Origin: Campylobacter aviculae
GTDB taxonomy: Bacteria; Campylobacterota; Campylobacteria; Campylobacterales; Campylobacteraceae
Reading direction: 5' to 3'
Length of the DNA stretch: 64,000 nucleotides
NCBI RefSeq assembly: GCF_005406215.1
Contig: NZ_NXMA01000008.1
Location: 27,553-91,552 of the forward strand
The notes beneath the pieces were generated by a model that was given only the letters and a program-made list of their open reading frames with translations, searched no databases and was not told the DNA's origin. Shown one piece after another: positions 35,066 through 44,830 of the stretch. The position numbers were made by a program, and so were the translations under genes. The stretch's first letter is position 1. Each line of letters opens with the position of its first letter.

Positions 35066-35931
35066 TAAGGATGTCCTAGCATAATTTGCGTGCTTATTAG
35101 ACCATAAAATAGCATTCTAGTGATAAACACGCCTATAAAAGCGCACAATAGAGCAAAATAGGTAAAAAATTTACTTTGGAATTTTTCATAAAGATAGTTA
35201 TTTAAATACCAACAAGTAATGCTTAATCCCAAAAATGCAAAAGATAGACTAATAAACCAAACATAAGATCCTCCTAAAAGCTCAAAAGGATTGACAAGTC
35301 CCATAATCCAAGTTTGTCCTACGTGCAAGGTTTGCAAAACGATAGCCGTGCTTAAAAGTCCTATACCAATAAGCCCTGCAAAAAAAGACATTTTTCTTTC
35401 GTGCTTACTTTCTTCAAAAAAACAATAATAAAGAATAGATCCCAAGAAAATCGCACTAGCAAAAAAATAAAGCAAAGTGATTTTAAAATTCTAAGTCGGC
35501 ACACTTTCTTGCATAGACCCATAAGCGCCACTCATAAAGAAAATTCCTAAAATTCCACATAGCAATGCTAGAAAAAAGATCCATTTTTTATTTTTAAAAT
35601 AAAGCAAAAAGCCAAAAACACAAACAAGAGAAGAGAATAAAATTTCATTATTCATCCAACCTACATACCATTGATTATTGGCATAAAAAAATCCAAGTCG
35701 GTTAAGAACATTGAAAATATGTGTTATATCATTTAGATGAAAAAAAGAAGGTATAAAAGCTACAATCATAGCTATACCTAAAAAAAGTCCAAAAGATTTT
35801 AAATGAGTAAAATTTTTATAGCCATTTAAAAAAGCAGGAGCATAGACAAAGCTAAGCCCGATAAAGGCTTGTGCGAGTATGGTAAAAAGTACTAAAGGCA
35901 TTTCACTAAAAATATGATTAAAGGATGTCAT
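35065..35931 (-). pseudogene. dmsC: DmsC-like membrane anchor interrupted by an in-frame TAG
   Basis: The reading frame is continuous in one phase from 35931 to 35065 except for TAG at 35493-35491. The two parts, 146 residues (ending SMQESVPT) and 142 after the stop, add up to ~289, near the 287 of E. coli DmsC. The hydrophobic segments continue across the stop (NFKITLLYFFASAIF). A TTG at 35475 could restart translation but has no ribosome site. DmsC anchors DmsAB and takes electrons from menaquinol. A single CAG, AAG, GAG or TTG to TAG change, or a base error, explains it. dmsA, dmsB and dmsD are intact. Confidence 0.8.
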
Positions 35932-36577
35932 TTTTTACTCCTTGGTAATTTTGTGGCAAATGAAAGATTGCGCTTTTATTTCCTGAAGGCAAACTATGCT
36001 TTTCAGGCACTATACATAAATTTGGATGCGTGATACTTGCATCAGGTAAAGGAGTGATTGAGGCTAAATTTCCATGTTTTTCTCTTAATTTAGCGATATC
36101 TCCAGCCTTTAAGGCTCTAAAAGGACAAGAATCCACACAAATTGGATTTTTTCCTTCTTTGAGTCTATCATAGCAACCATCGCATTTACTCATGTGGCCA
36201 CTTTCGTGATTAAATTGTGGAGCACCATAAGGACAAGCCATAGCACAGGCTTTACATCCTATACACATACTATCTTCAACCTTTACTATACCCCATTTTA
36301 CCTTCATGGTTGCACCTGTTGGACAAGCTTTTAAACAAGCTGGATCAGAGCAGTGATTGCAAGATATAGAAGTATAATAAGCAAAAACGTTTTGCTCTAC
36401 ACTCCCATCTTCTTCTTTACAAGTCCAATTACCCCCTTCTGTTTCAAAAACACGGCGAAAATTTACTCCCACAGGCATATTTTTATAATCTTTACAAGAT
36501 AAAGAACAAGTTCTACAGCCTACGCATTTGCTTTGATCAAGCATAAAACCAAATTGTGAGTTTTCTTCTAAATTCAT
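35918..36577 (-). CDS. dmsB: DmsB-type four-cluster ferredoxin subunit
   Basis: 219 residues. Four cysteine groups: CVGCRTCSLSC, CNHCSDPACLKACPTG, CIGCKACAMACPYGAP and CDGCYDRLKEGKNPICVDSC, as in DmsB/NrfC electron-transfer subunits. It passes electrons from the membrane anchor to DmsA on the periplasmic side. It overlaps dmsC by 14 bp. Confidence 0.94.
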   Translation of the reverse strand: MNLEENSQFGFMLDQSKCVGCRTCSLSCKDYKNMPVGVNFRRVFETEGGNWTCKEEDGSVEQNVFAYYTSISCNHCSDPACLKACPTGATMKVKWGIVKVEDSMCIGCKACAMACPYGAPQFNHESGHMSKCDGCYDRLKEGKNPICVDSCPFRALKAGDIAKLREKHGNLASITPLPDASITHPNLCIVPEKHSLPSGNKSAIFHLPQNYQGVKNDIL

Positions 36578-36586
36578 TTTATCTCC

Positions 36587-38950
36587 TTAAACTTTTGCAA
36601 TTTCTACTAAAATAGAATGTTGTCCATTGCCTTTTGAAATAGCAGTTGGCACTATACTAGCTAAAGAATTAACACAAGTTCCTACATCGATACCATTTTC
36701 ATATTTAGCCCACGCTCCTTGAGGAGTGACTGCACAACCTGGTATGATTTTTGGTGTTACTTTGGCCATTCCTTGGATAATACCTAAGTCATTTCTAACT
36801 TGGATCACATCTCCTGTTTTAATACCCCTTGCTTGTGCATCAATAGGATTGATCCAAATTTCTTGAGGGTTCGTTTCTCTAATTTGTGGAATTTCCCAAA
36901 AACTAGAATGAGTCCTTCCTTTGTAGTGATATCCATAAAATTGTAAAGGATATTTTTCTTTTAAAGGATCAAGTATGCCTTCTCTTTGACTTTCAAACAC
37001 AGGAATAGGAACGATTTGTTGTCCCTCTCTTAATTTCCAAGTTTTTTGCATTTTTGCAAGTTCGTTGCTATAAATTTCAATTTTACCGCTTGGGGTTTTT
37101 AAAGGATGATTAATAGGATCTTTTATAAAATCTTCGAGTGCGACAACAGGTTTAACCGGATCAAATTTTACAAGTCCTTTGGAAGTCATTTCTTCAAAAC
37201 TTGGTAAGAGTGGATTTTTTTTCATACTTTCTTCATAAAGATATTTTAACCAATCTTTTTGGGTTTTTCCTTCGCTAAATTCTTGTTCTATACCTAATCT
37301 TTTGGCAAGTTCGATACACATTTCATAAATAGGTTTTGCCTCGCCCACAGGCTCTATAGCTTTTTGACAATAGATAATATAAGGTCTATCGCTATAATAT
37401 CCTGCACCAGGCCTAATAAAATCCTCTTGCTCTAGCATAGTCGCATCAGGCAAAATATAATCAGCGTAATTATTAGAGGGCGTTCTTGTAACATTGATAT
37501 CAACGATGCATTCACACAAACTTTCATCTCTTAAAATACGATCAACTTCTTTGATAGTGCTGTGCTGATTGGTTAAACAATTTCCCGCTGTATTGAAGAT
37601 AAATTTGATATTTTGTTTAAGTTGTTTTGTTCCTCGCACCCCATCGCTAAGATCCGTCATTTCTTTACCACGATAAATGGCATCGGTATATAAAAAACAA
37701 GGAATAGAATCTTTAATAGGATTTTTAAAAGGCATTCCCATAATATCGTAAGTTTTACTTGATCCGGTGCGACAACCTGTATTGCCTCCTTCTACACCTA
37801 TACTTCCTATCATACAAGCTAAAGTTGCAATGGCTCTTGAATTTTGTTCCCCATTGGAATGTCTTTGCACTCCCCAGCCTTGTTCGATAAAACAAGGTTT
37901 GGTTAAGGCGATTTCTCTTGCAAGTTGAGTGATACGACGCGATGGAATTTTTGTGATTTTACTAGCCCACTCGGGAGTTTTTTCTATACCATCATAAGTT
38001 CCTAAAACATAACTTTCATAACTTGAATTTTTAGGTGCATCACTTGGTAGGGTATTTTCGCTAAAACCTATAGTATAAGTATCAAGAAATTTTCTATCCA
38101 GTAAATTTTCTTTAATCATCACATAGGCTAAAGCTGCAATTAAAGCCGCGTCCGTTCCAGGAGCAATTGGAATCCACTCATCACAATGCCCTATGCAAGA
38201 ATCGTTATATCTTGGATCAATATGGATAATCTTACAGCCACTTTCTTCCAAAGCTTTATGATAAGCATAACCTATGCCACCTCCACCCATTCTCGTTTCT
38301 ACATGATTGGCACCAAAAAAGATAGCAAGTTTTGCAGAACGTAGAGTTGCAATATCACTAGCAGGAGATCCTCCATAGAAAAAATTCATCGCATTTGAAA
38401 TTTGTGCCGTTGAGTAGGTGTTGTGATTGTTTAAATAACCTCCATACAAGCTCAAAAGTCTTGCCCAAGGGCCTGAAGTGCAGCGATTTACGATAGTCCC
38501 AGTAGTTCCCGTAGCATAAGTGATAAAAAAGGATTCATTGCCATATTTTTCTTTTACCTCTTTCATTTTTGAAGCGATTTCATCAAAAGCTTGTTCCCAA
38601 GAAATAGGCATAAATTTTCCTTCTCCTCTTTTACCTACTCTTTTTAGAGGCCTTTTAAGACGGTTAGCATTATAAACCTTATATCTTGAACTTCTTCCTC
38701 TAACACAAGCTCTAACTTGACGTGTGTTAAAATCATCCTCTCCTTCATTGTCTGTGCTGACATATTTTATAACCCCATCTTGAGTATGAACCTTAATAGG
38801 ACATTTTGTTCCACAATTTACATTACATCCTGCCCATTTAGTTACCATAGGCGAGGTTTTTAATAAATTCGAACTTAACTGCATAGGAGTTAAAGCTAAA
38901 CCACCAAATAAAGAACTCCATTTTAAAAAGTCTCTACGATTTTGCTGCAT
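36587..38950 (-). CDS. dmsA: DmsA-type molybdopterin sulfoxide reductase
   Basis: 787 residues. Twin-arginine signal NRRDFLKWSSLFGGLALTP; a [4Fe-4S] site CNVNCGTKCPIKVH with the fourth Cys in VRACVRGRSS; the Mo-ligand serine is probably in NHNTYSTAQISNAMNFFYG. Periplasmic, reduces DMSO and possibly TMAO for anaerobic respiration. I recall this operon between Cj1584c- and Cj1587c-like genes in some C. jejuni strains (for example 81-176), as here; NCTC 11168 has an unrelated oxidoreductase gene there. Confidence 0.93.
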   Translation of the reverse strand: MQQNRRDFLKWSSLFGGLALTPMQLSSNLLKTSPMVTKWAGCNVNCGTKCPIKVHTQDGVIKYVSTDNEGEDDFNTRQVRACVRGRSSRYKVYNANRLKRPLKRVGKRGEGKFMPISWEQAFDEIASKMKEVKEKYGNESFFITYATGTTGTIVNRCTSGPWARLLSLYGGYLNNHNTYSTAQISNAMNFFYGGSPASDIATLRSAKLAIFFGANHVETRMGGGGIGYAYHKALEESGCKIIHIDPRYNDSCIGHCDEWIPIAPGTDAALIAALAYVMIKENLLDRKFLDTYTIGFSENTLPSDAPKNSSYESYVLGTYDGIEKTPEWASKITKIPSRRITQLAREIALTKPCFIEQGWGVQRHSNGEQNSRAIATLACMIGSIGVEGGNTGCRTGSSKTYDIMGMPFKNPIKDSIPCFLYTDAIYRGKEMTDLSDGVRGTKQLKQNIKFIFNTAGNCLTNQHSTIKEVDRILRDESLCECIVDINVTRTPSNNYADYILPDATMLEQEDFIRPGAGYYSDRPYIIYCQKAIEPVGEAKPIYEMCIELAKRLGIEQEFSEGKTQKDWLKYLYEESMKKNPLLPSFEEMTSKGLVKFDPVKPVVALEDFIKDPINHPLKTPSGKIEIYSNELAKMQKTWKLREGQQIVPIPVFESQREGILDPLKEKYPLQFYGYHYKGRTHSSFWEIPQIRETNPQEIWINPIDAQARGIKTGDVIQVRNDLGIIQGMAKVTPKIIPGCAVTPQGAWAKYENGIDVGTCVNSLASIVPTAISKGNGQHSILVEIAKV

Positions 38951-38980
38951 GTATGATCCTTTGTTACAAAATATTTAATC

Positions 38981-38986
38981 ATTATA
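38981..38986 (-). promoter_or_regulatory. Probable -10 box of the dms operon
   Basis: On the - strand TATAAT in GGAATATAATGA, 31-36 bp before the dmsA ATG. Confidence 0.5.
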
Positions 38987-39151
38987 TTCCAAAAAAATAT
39001 AAAATGCAAGTAAAATTAAGACTAAAAATATCTTAAATAAGGATTTTAGATCGATACTTTAGCTACATAAAGGTTTTTAATATTTTTAAATATATAGTAA
39101 ATTAAATAATTAATAAATTTTTACTCAAACACATTTAAAAATATTTTTTAT

Positions 39152-39163
39152 CCCCTATAGGGG
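39152..39163. promoter_or_regulatory. 12-bp perfect palindrome upstream of nikZ
   Basis: CCCCTATAGGGG, GC-rich in AT-rich surroundings, ends 24 bp before the nikZ -10 box. Its place just upstream of the -35 position fits an operator; it could also be a short hairpin. No regulator is identified. Confidence 0.45.
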
Positions 39164-39187
39164 CTTGTAGCTTGATTTTTTTTGTTT

Positions 39188-39193
39188 TATAAT
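39188..39193 (+). promoter_or_regulatory. -10 box of nikZYXWV
   Basis: TATAAT in TTTTATAATTTG, 29 bp before the nikZ ATG; AAAGGAAAAA serves as ribosome site. Confidence 0.6.
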
Positions 39194-39222
39194 TTGTTTT
39201 ATCAAAAAAACAAAGGAAAAAA

Positions 39223-40761
39223 ATGTCTAGATTTTGGATTTTTATATTAATTTTATGGGTTAATATATGGGCTAAAATTCCACAAGATACTTTGATTGTA
39301 GCGGTTGAAAATGAAATTTCAAGGATCAATCCTGCGTATAGTGAAGATCATGATGTTCTTATTGGTCTTGTTTTTTCAGGATTAACTCGTTTTGATGAAA
39401 ATATGAATTTAAAACCCGATCTAGCAAAATCTTGGCAGATTAGCGAAAATGGGCTTGTATATGATATCTTGTTACGTGAAGATGTTTTGTGGCACGATGG
39501 AGAAAAATTCAGCGCCAAAGATGTGAAATTTAGTATAGAAGCTTTTAAAAATCCTAAAAATAACTCTCCTTTGTATGTGAATTTTGAAGATATAAAAAAA
39601 ATAGAAATTATAAATCCTTATCATATAAAAATCACTCTTTCTAAGCCTTATCCTGCTTTAATGGATGCTTTAAGTATAGGGATATTGCCTAAACATTTGC
39701 TTGAAAATAAGGATCTAAATACCGCTTCTTTTAATCAATATCCTATAGGCACAGGACCTTATAAACTAGTCAAGTGGAAAAAAGGAGAATACGCGAAATT
39801 AAAGGCTAATGAAAATTTTTATCTTACAAAAGTAAAAACTCCAAAATTAATCATAAAGCATATTTTTGATCCTTTAATTGCGAGTATGGAACTTAAAAAT
39901 GGCACGATAGATGCTGCCTTGATTGATAGTTCTTTGTTAAATGTTTTTAAAAACAATAAAAAATTTAAAATTTTACGTGAAAAATCAGCCGATTACAGAG
40001 CTTTGATGTTTAATTTAAATAATGAATTTTTAAAAGATATAAGAGTAAGAAAAGCTTTAAATTATACTATAGATAAAGAAAGTATAGTGAAAAATCTTTT
40101 ACATGGTTATGGCTTTGTCGCATCGCATCCTTTGCAAAATTCTTGGGCAAATCCTAAGCGGTTTAATTCCTTTAACTATGATACAAAAAAGGCTGAAAAA
40201 TTGCTTTTAGAGGCAGGATTTCACAAAAATAAAGAAGGATTTTTTGAAAAAAATGAAAAAGAATTAAAATTTCAAATTTATGCTATGAGTAATGATCCTT
40301 TAAGGGTGAGTTTGGCAGAAATTTTACAGAGTGAGTTTAAAAAAATTGGAGTTTTGGCTCAAGTTGTAGCAAAACCGGCCGGTAGTTTTGATTATTCTAA
40401 GGTTGATAGTTTTATCATTGGTTGGGGAAGTCCTTTTGATCCTGATTTTCATACTTTTAGAGTATTTGAAAGTTCGCAAGATAGTGATTTAAACGGACAA
40501 GGTTGGAATTTTGGGCATTATCACGATAAAAACGTTGATCTTGCTTTGCAAAAGGCAAGAAACACTTTAGATATAAATGAACGTAAGAAATATTATAAAG
40601 AATTTATTGACGCTTTATATGAAAATCCACCCTTTATTTTTATAACTTATCTTGATTTTGCTTTGGTTTATAATGCAGAGATTGAGGGAGTTAAACCTAG
40701 AATTTTAGGCCACCACGGCGTTGGTTTTACTTCAAATATTTATGAGTGGGTTAAAAAATAG
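39223..40761 (+). CDS. nikZ: Nickel ABC transporter substrate-binding protein
   Basis: 512 residues. Signal peptide MSRFWIFILILWVNIWA, then the peptide/nickel-binding fold of family SBP_bac_5 (TRFDENMNLKPDLAKSWQIS, YPIGTGPYKLVKWKKGEY, RVRKALNYTIDKESIVKNLL with I and V variations). In C. jejuni the orthologous operon (Cj1584c-Cj1580c) was identified as nikZYXWV, the nickel importer that supplies hydrogenase. Annotations often call it a dipeptide transporter. First of five overlapping genes. Confidence 0.88.
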   Translation: MSRFWIFILILWVNIWAKIPQDTLIVAVENEISRINPAYSEDHDVLIGLVFSGLTRFDENMNLKPDLAKSWQISENGLVYDILLREDVLWHDGEKFSAKDVKFSIEAFKNPKNNSPLYVNFEDIKKIEIINPYHIKITLSKPYPALMDALSIGILPKHLLENKDLNTASFNQYPIGTGPYKLVKWKKGEYAKLKANENFYLTKVKTPKLIIKHIFDPLIASMELKNGTIDAALIDSSLLNVFKNNKKFKILREKSADYRALMFNLNNEFLKDIRVRKALNYTIDKESIVKNLLHGYGFVASHPLQNSWANPKRFNSFNYDTKKAEKLLLEAGFHKNKEGFFEKNEKELKFQIYAMSNDPLRVSLAEILQSEFKKIGVLAQVVAKPAGSFDYSKVDSFIIGWGSPFDPDFHTFRVFESSQDSDLNGQGWNFGHYHDKNVDLALQKARNTLDINERKKYYKEFIDALYENPPFIFITYLDFALVYNAEIEGVKPRILGHHGVGFTSNIYEWVKK

Positions 40762-41678
40762 TGTTTATACGCTTTATTTTGAGTGTTATTGTTGCATTTT
40801 TAAGTACCTTTTTATGTTTTGTTATGCTTTATTTTAGTAAAGCTAATGTGGCTTTTGCAAGTGGTATTAATTCACAAAGTAAAGAATTTGTTCAAAGAGT
40901 AGAAAAAAATTTAGGACTGGATAAACCCTTACTCACTCAATATAAAATTTGGCTTTTTAAGGCTTTAAAAGGAGATTTTGGATTCTCTTTATTGAGTGGG
41001 GAAAGTGTGATAAAAATTATCAAAGAAAGATTTTTAAATACTTTAATTTTAAGTTTAAGCGCCTTGAGTATTTTGTTTTTTTTGAGTATTTTTCTAGCTT
41101 TTTTGGAATATCATTTTAAAAATACTCTTATAGAAAAATTAATCACTTTTATAACGTTTAATTTTTTTGCCCTACCTCCAATTGTTATAGCTTTAATGTT
41201 TGTATTGATTTTTGGAATTTTTTGGAATTTTTTATCCTTAAGTGATACTGATAGCCATCTAAAACATTTAATTTTGCCTGTTTTAGTTCTTGTTTTATCG
41301 CATTTAGCTATATATTTAAGGATAGCAAAAAATTTTATCTACGAGACTTTTTCTCAAGTTTTTATTCAAAATCTTTATGCTAGAGCTTTAAGACAAAGAG
41401 ATATTGATTGTTTAGTGTTAAGGTATTCTTTGGGTTCTATTATAGCTTATTTTGGAGGTACGGCACTTAGCTTTACAATGGGTACTTATGTTGTTGAGAG
41501 CATTTTTAACTATAGTGGTCTTGGAAGTTTATTGCTTAAAAGTATTGTTTTTAAAGATTTTCCGGTGGTTTTGGCTTTATTGTTTTTGAGTGTTTTATTT
41601 GCAGCATTTTTTACATTTTTAAGCGATATGATTGCTCGAATTTTAAATCCGAAATTAAGAAAGTTTTCTTTTGCTTAA
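40761..41678 (+). CDS. nikY: Nickel ABC transporter permease NikY
   Basis: 305 residues with about six membrane helices. The EAA-like loop is ALRQRDIDCLVLRYSLG, and FTMGTYVVESIFNYSGLGSL is the usual C-terminal region of DppB/NikB-type permeases. The stop of nikZ overlaps its GTG start by one base. Confidence 0.88.
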   Translation: MFIRFILSVIVAFLSTFLCFVMLYFSKANVAFASGINSQSKEFVQRVEKNLGLDKPLLTQYKIWLFKALKGDFGFSLLSGESVIKIIKERFLNTLILSLSALSILFFLSIFLAFLEYHFKNTLIEKLITFITFNFFALPPIVIALMFVLIFGIFWNFLSLSDTDSHLKHLILPVLVLVLSHLAIYLRIAKNFIYETFSQVFIQNLYARALRQRDIDCLVLRYSLGSIIAYFGGTALSFTMGTYVVESIFNYSGLGSLLLKSIVFKDFPVVLALLFLSVLFAAFFTFLSDMIARILNPKLRKFSFA

Positions 41679-42453
41679 AATTATTCTTTATCTTATCCCT
41701 TTGGTGTGTTTGTCTATATGTGCTTTATTTGCTCCAATTTTAGCTCCATTTGATGTTTTGACAACTCATTTGCAAGATTTATATCATGCCCCTAATTTAA
41801 TTTATATTTTAGGCACAGATTTTTTAGGAAGGGATTTGTTTTCGCGTTTGCTTTTTGCTCTAAGAAATTCTTTATTTATAGGAATTTGTAGTTCTTTTTT
41901 GTCTATTTGTTTTGCTATTTTTTATCTTTTGTGGGCTCGCTTATTTTTTTATGGTTTTTGGATGCGTATTTTGGAACTTTTTTTAGCATTTCCAGCTTTT
42001 TTACTGATGATGTTTTTTCAAAGCCTTATCCATATAAATATATTTTTAATAATTTTTTTGATTGCTTTAATGCATTGGTGTTTTATCGCTAAGGTCATTG
42101 AAAGCGAATTAAAAAGATTGGAAACTTTAGAATTTTATAAAGCAAGTATAGTGCTAGGCAGAACTTCGTTAAAGATTTTTTTTAAAGATCTTTTACCCGC
42201 TTTAAAATCCTTATTTTTTATACTTTTTATATTCAATATTATACATGCAATTGCCACAGAAGCAACTTTAAGTTTTTTTGGATTTGGTATAGAATTTCCA
42301 ACTTTAGGGATTTTATTAAGCGAGTTTTCAAAGGCAGCTTTTGTAGGTGCTTGGTGGGTTATATTGTTTCCGCTTTTAACTCTTGTATCGTTATTTTTAC
42401 CCCTTTTATGGTTGGGTAATTTTTTACAGGATCGATGGGGGATAAAATCTTGA
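41671..42453 (+). CDS. nikX: Nickel ABC transporter permease NikX
   Basis: 260 residues, about six helices. FLGRDLFSRLLFALRNSLFI and ATEATLSFFGFGIEFPTLGI are the DppC/NikC signatures. Partner of NikY; starts with TTG overlapping the end of nikY by 8 bp. Confidence 0.88.
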   Translation: MLKIILYLIPLVCLSICALFAPILAPFDVLTTHLQDLYHAPNLIYILGTDFLGRDLFSRLLFALRNSLFIGICSSFLSICFAIFYLLWARLFFYGFWMRILELFLAFPAFLLMMFFQSLIHINIFLIIFLIALMHWCFIAKVIESELKRLETLEFYKASIVLGRTSLKIFFKDLLPALKSLFFILFIFNIIHAIATEATLSFFGFGIEFPTLGILLSEFSKAAFVGAWWVILFPLLTLVSLFLPLLWLGNFLQDRWGIKS

Positions 42454-43160
42454 GAGTTAAAAATTTAAGCATAAGTTTTAAAAATAAAGTTTTACTTCGA
42501 AATATCAATTTTATTTTAGAAAAAGGAAAAGTTTTAGCAATTACAGGGGAAAGTGGAATAGGAAAAAGCTTATTAGGTAAATCTTTGGTAAGACTTTTAG
42601 ATTCTGATTTTCATATCAATGCAGACGAGTTTAATTTTAATGGAACTGAAATTCTAAAGCTAAACAAAAACAAACTTCGAAAATTCCGTTCCAAAGTGGG
42701 ACTTGTTTTACAAGATAGTGAAGCGAGTCTTTATCCTTATTTGGATATAGGAAAATTATGTTCTTTGATCTTAAAAACTCATACAAATTTGAACCAAAAA
42801 GGGTACAAGCAATACGCTTTTTCTTATTTTGAAAGATTGGGATTTGAAAATTTGGATTTATTATGGCATTCTTATCCTTATGAGTTAAGTGTAGGTATGG
42901 CTAGAAGGGTTAGTTTGGCTTTGGCTTTATTAAACAAACCAGAAATCTTAATTTGTGATGAGGTTACCGCTTCATTAGATCTTGAAAATACTCAAAAGAT
43001 GATTCAAATTTTAAAAGATCTAAAGAAAGATATAGCTCTAGTTTGTATCACTCATGATTTAAATTTAATTCGTTTTTTGGCTGATGAAGTTCTTATGTTA
43101 GAAAAAGATCAAGCAAATCTTTATACATTGGATGAATTTTTAGGAATTTATAATGCTTGA
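42435..43160 (+). CDS. nikW: Nickel ABC transporter ATPase NikW
   Basis: 241 residues. Walker A GESGIGKS, signature LSVGMARRVSL, Walker B ILICDEVTASLD and the H-loop ITHDL. An alternative TTG start at 42450 overlapping the nikX stop would give MRVKNLSISF. It pairs with NikV as ATPase dimer. Confidence 0.88.
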   Translation: MGDKILRVKNLSISFKNKVLLRNINFILEKGKVLAITGESGIGKSLLGKSLVRLLDSDFHINADEFNFNGTEILKLNKNKLRKFRSKVGLVLQDSEASLYPYLDIGKLCSLILKTHTNLNQKGYKQYAFSYFERLGFENLDLLWHSYPYELSVGMARRVSLALALLNKPEILICDEVTASLDLENTQKMIQILKDLKKDIALVCITHDLNLIRFLADEVLMLEKDQANLYTLDEFLGIYNA

Positions 43161-43818
43161 AGTGCGTCATTTGGCTAAGTTTTATGAGATAAAAAAGCAT
43201 TGGTATTTAAAAAAAGAAAAATATTTAGTCTTTAAAGATATTAATTTTTCTTTAGAACAAGGTGAAAATTTGATGATTTTAGGCCAAAGTGGATCAGGGA
43301 AAAGTACCTTAGCAAGAATACTTTGTTTTTTGGAGAATCCTAGTGAAGGCGAAGTTTTATATCAAAAATCTAATCTACACTTACTTAGCAAGGAAAAACA
43401 AAGACTTTTAAGAAAAGAAATTCAGTATTGCTTTCAAGATCAAAAAATGGCTTTAAATCCTTATAAAAAAATCAAAGATTTAATACAGGATGGTTTAGAA
43501 AATTTTCATTTAAAAAAAGATAATGATTTGATTTTTGATTTTTTTGATAAGTTTCATTTAAAGCGACAAATTTTAGAACAAAAACCTTACGAGTTAAGTG
43601 GAGGAGAAGCGTCACGTATAGGACTTATACGTGCTTTAATTTTGAAGCCAAAATTGTTAATTTTAGATGAAATAACTTCAATGCTTGATATAAAAAATTC
43701 AAAAAAAATTTTGGGTTTTTTAAAAAATTATCAGCAAAAAAATAATCTTTCCTATGTTTTTATAACCCATCAAAAAGAGATATTTAATCAGTTTAAATAT
43801 AAAAAAATTCAACTTTAA
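43153..43818 (+). CDS. nikV: Nickel ABC transporter ATPase NikV
   Basis: 221 residues. Walker A GQSGSGKST, signature LSGGEASRIGLI, Walker B LLILDEITSMLD and ITHQKE. It overlaps nikW by 8 bp and ends the operon; 136 bp separate it from nuoA. Confidence 0.88.
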   Translation: MLEVRHLAKFYEIKKHWYLKKEKYLVFKDINFSLEQGENLMILGQSGSGKSTLARILCFLENPSEGEVLYQKSNLHLLSKEKQRLLRKEIQYCFQDQKMALNPYKKIKDLIQDGLENFHLKKDNDLIFDFFDKFHLKRQILEQKPYELSGGEASRIGLIRALILKPKLLILDEITSMLDIKNSKKILGFLKNYQQKNNLSYVFITHQKEIFNQFKYKKIQL

Positions 43819-43872
43819 TACAAATTTAACACAAATTTTTTTATTCTAAGTTTTAATATAGAAAATTTAGAG

Positions 43873-43878
43873 TAAAAT
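43873..43878 (+). promoter_or_regulatory. -10 box of the nuo operon
   Basis: GAGTAAAATAC: TAAAAT with the upstream G, 76 bp before nuoA. A ribosome site AAAAGGAGAG lies immediately before the ATG. Confidence 0.55.
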
Positions 43879-43954
43879 ACTTGTTTTAATTTCAAAAATT
43901 AAAGCAAATATTTTTATATAGAGTCAATCTGTAAATGTTAAAAAAGGAGAGCAA

Positions 43955-44344
43955 ATGTCTCATATGGATGTAGCACACCCTTATTTTGGTATATTTTTAA
44001 TGATAGTGCTTGCTAGTGTTATCTTTTTTGGGTTGGTTTTTTTAGCCTCAAAAATTGGCAATAATTTTGCTTCAAAAAATCGAAAGAAATTAGGACTCGG
44101 AATTTATGAATGCGGTCCTATACCTGTTAAACAAGCTAATAAAATCAATTCTCAATTTTTTATCATTGCTTTGATATTTATTCTTTTAGATATTGAAGTT
44201 GTATTTTTATTTCCTTGGGCTTTAATTTTCAAAGATTTAGGTTGGTTTGGTCTTTTAGAGGTATTAATTTTTATTTTACTTCTAGGAGTGGGTTTTTTAT
44301 ATGCATATAAAAAAGGAGCATTTACATGGCAGAGCATCAAGTAA
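43955..44344 (+). CDS. nuoA: Complex I subunit NuoA
   Basis: 129 residues, three membrane helices. [20 protein letters not shown] and [14 protein letters not shown] are the signatures of subunit A. Inner-membrane arm near the quinone channel. Overlaps nuoB by 19 bp. Confidence 0.96.
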   Translation: MSHMDVAHPYFGIFLMIVLASVIFFGLVFLASKIGNNFASKNRKKLGLGIYECGPIPVKQANKINSQFFIIALIFILLDIEVVFLFPWALIFKDLGWFGLLEVLIFILLLGVGFLYAYKKGAFTWQSIK

Positions 44345-44829
44345 ATTATGCTAGCGGTTTACCAGTAGTCTTAACTAGTGTTGATAAGCTTGTTCAATGG
44401 GGTAGAAGTAACTCTTTGTGGGCTTTGTCTTATGGTTTGGCCTGTTGTGCTATAGAAATGATGGCGGCAGGAGGTTCAAGGTATGACTTTGACCGCTTTG
44501 GGACTATTTTTAGAGCTTCTCCGCGTCATAGCGAAGTGATGATCATTGCAGGAACTTTGAGTAAAAAACACGCTGAATTTACAAGAAGGCTTTACGATAT
44601 GATGCCTGAGCCTAAATGGGTAATTTCTATGGGAAGTTGTGCGAATACCGGAGGTATGTTTAATACTTACTCCACAGTACAAGGAGTGGATCGTATCATA
44701 CCTGTAGATATTTATGTTCCGGGTTGTTCTCCGCGTCCTGAAAGTTTTCAATTTGCTTTAATGATTTTACAGAAAAGAATTCGTAAAGAAAAAGCAAGTC
44801 GCAAAATTGCACCAAAAAGGTTGGTATAA
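44326..44829 (+). CDS. nuoB: Complex I subunit NuoB
   Basis: 167 residues. The N2 cluster cysteines are in [23 protein letters not shown] and VPGCSPRPE. It holds the last iron-sulfur cluster before quinone. Confidence 0.97.
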   Translation: MAEHQVNYASGLPVVLTSVDKLVQWGRSNSLWALSYGLACCAIEMMAAGGSRYDFDRFGTIFRASPRHSEVMIIAGTLSKKHAEFTRRLYDMMPEPKWVISMGSCANTGGMFNTYSTVQGVDRIIPVDIYVPGCSPRPESFQFALMILQKRIRKEKASRKIAPKRLV

Positions 44830-44830
44830 A

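Noticed and set aside
35065..35475. Second half of dmsC as a separate 136-residue gene starting at TTG
   Set aside because: It is in the same phase as the first half, has no ribosome site, and the two parts together match DmsC length; a nonsense codon is the simpler reading.
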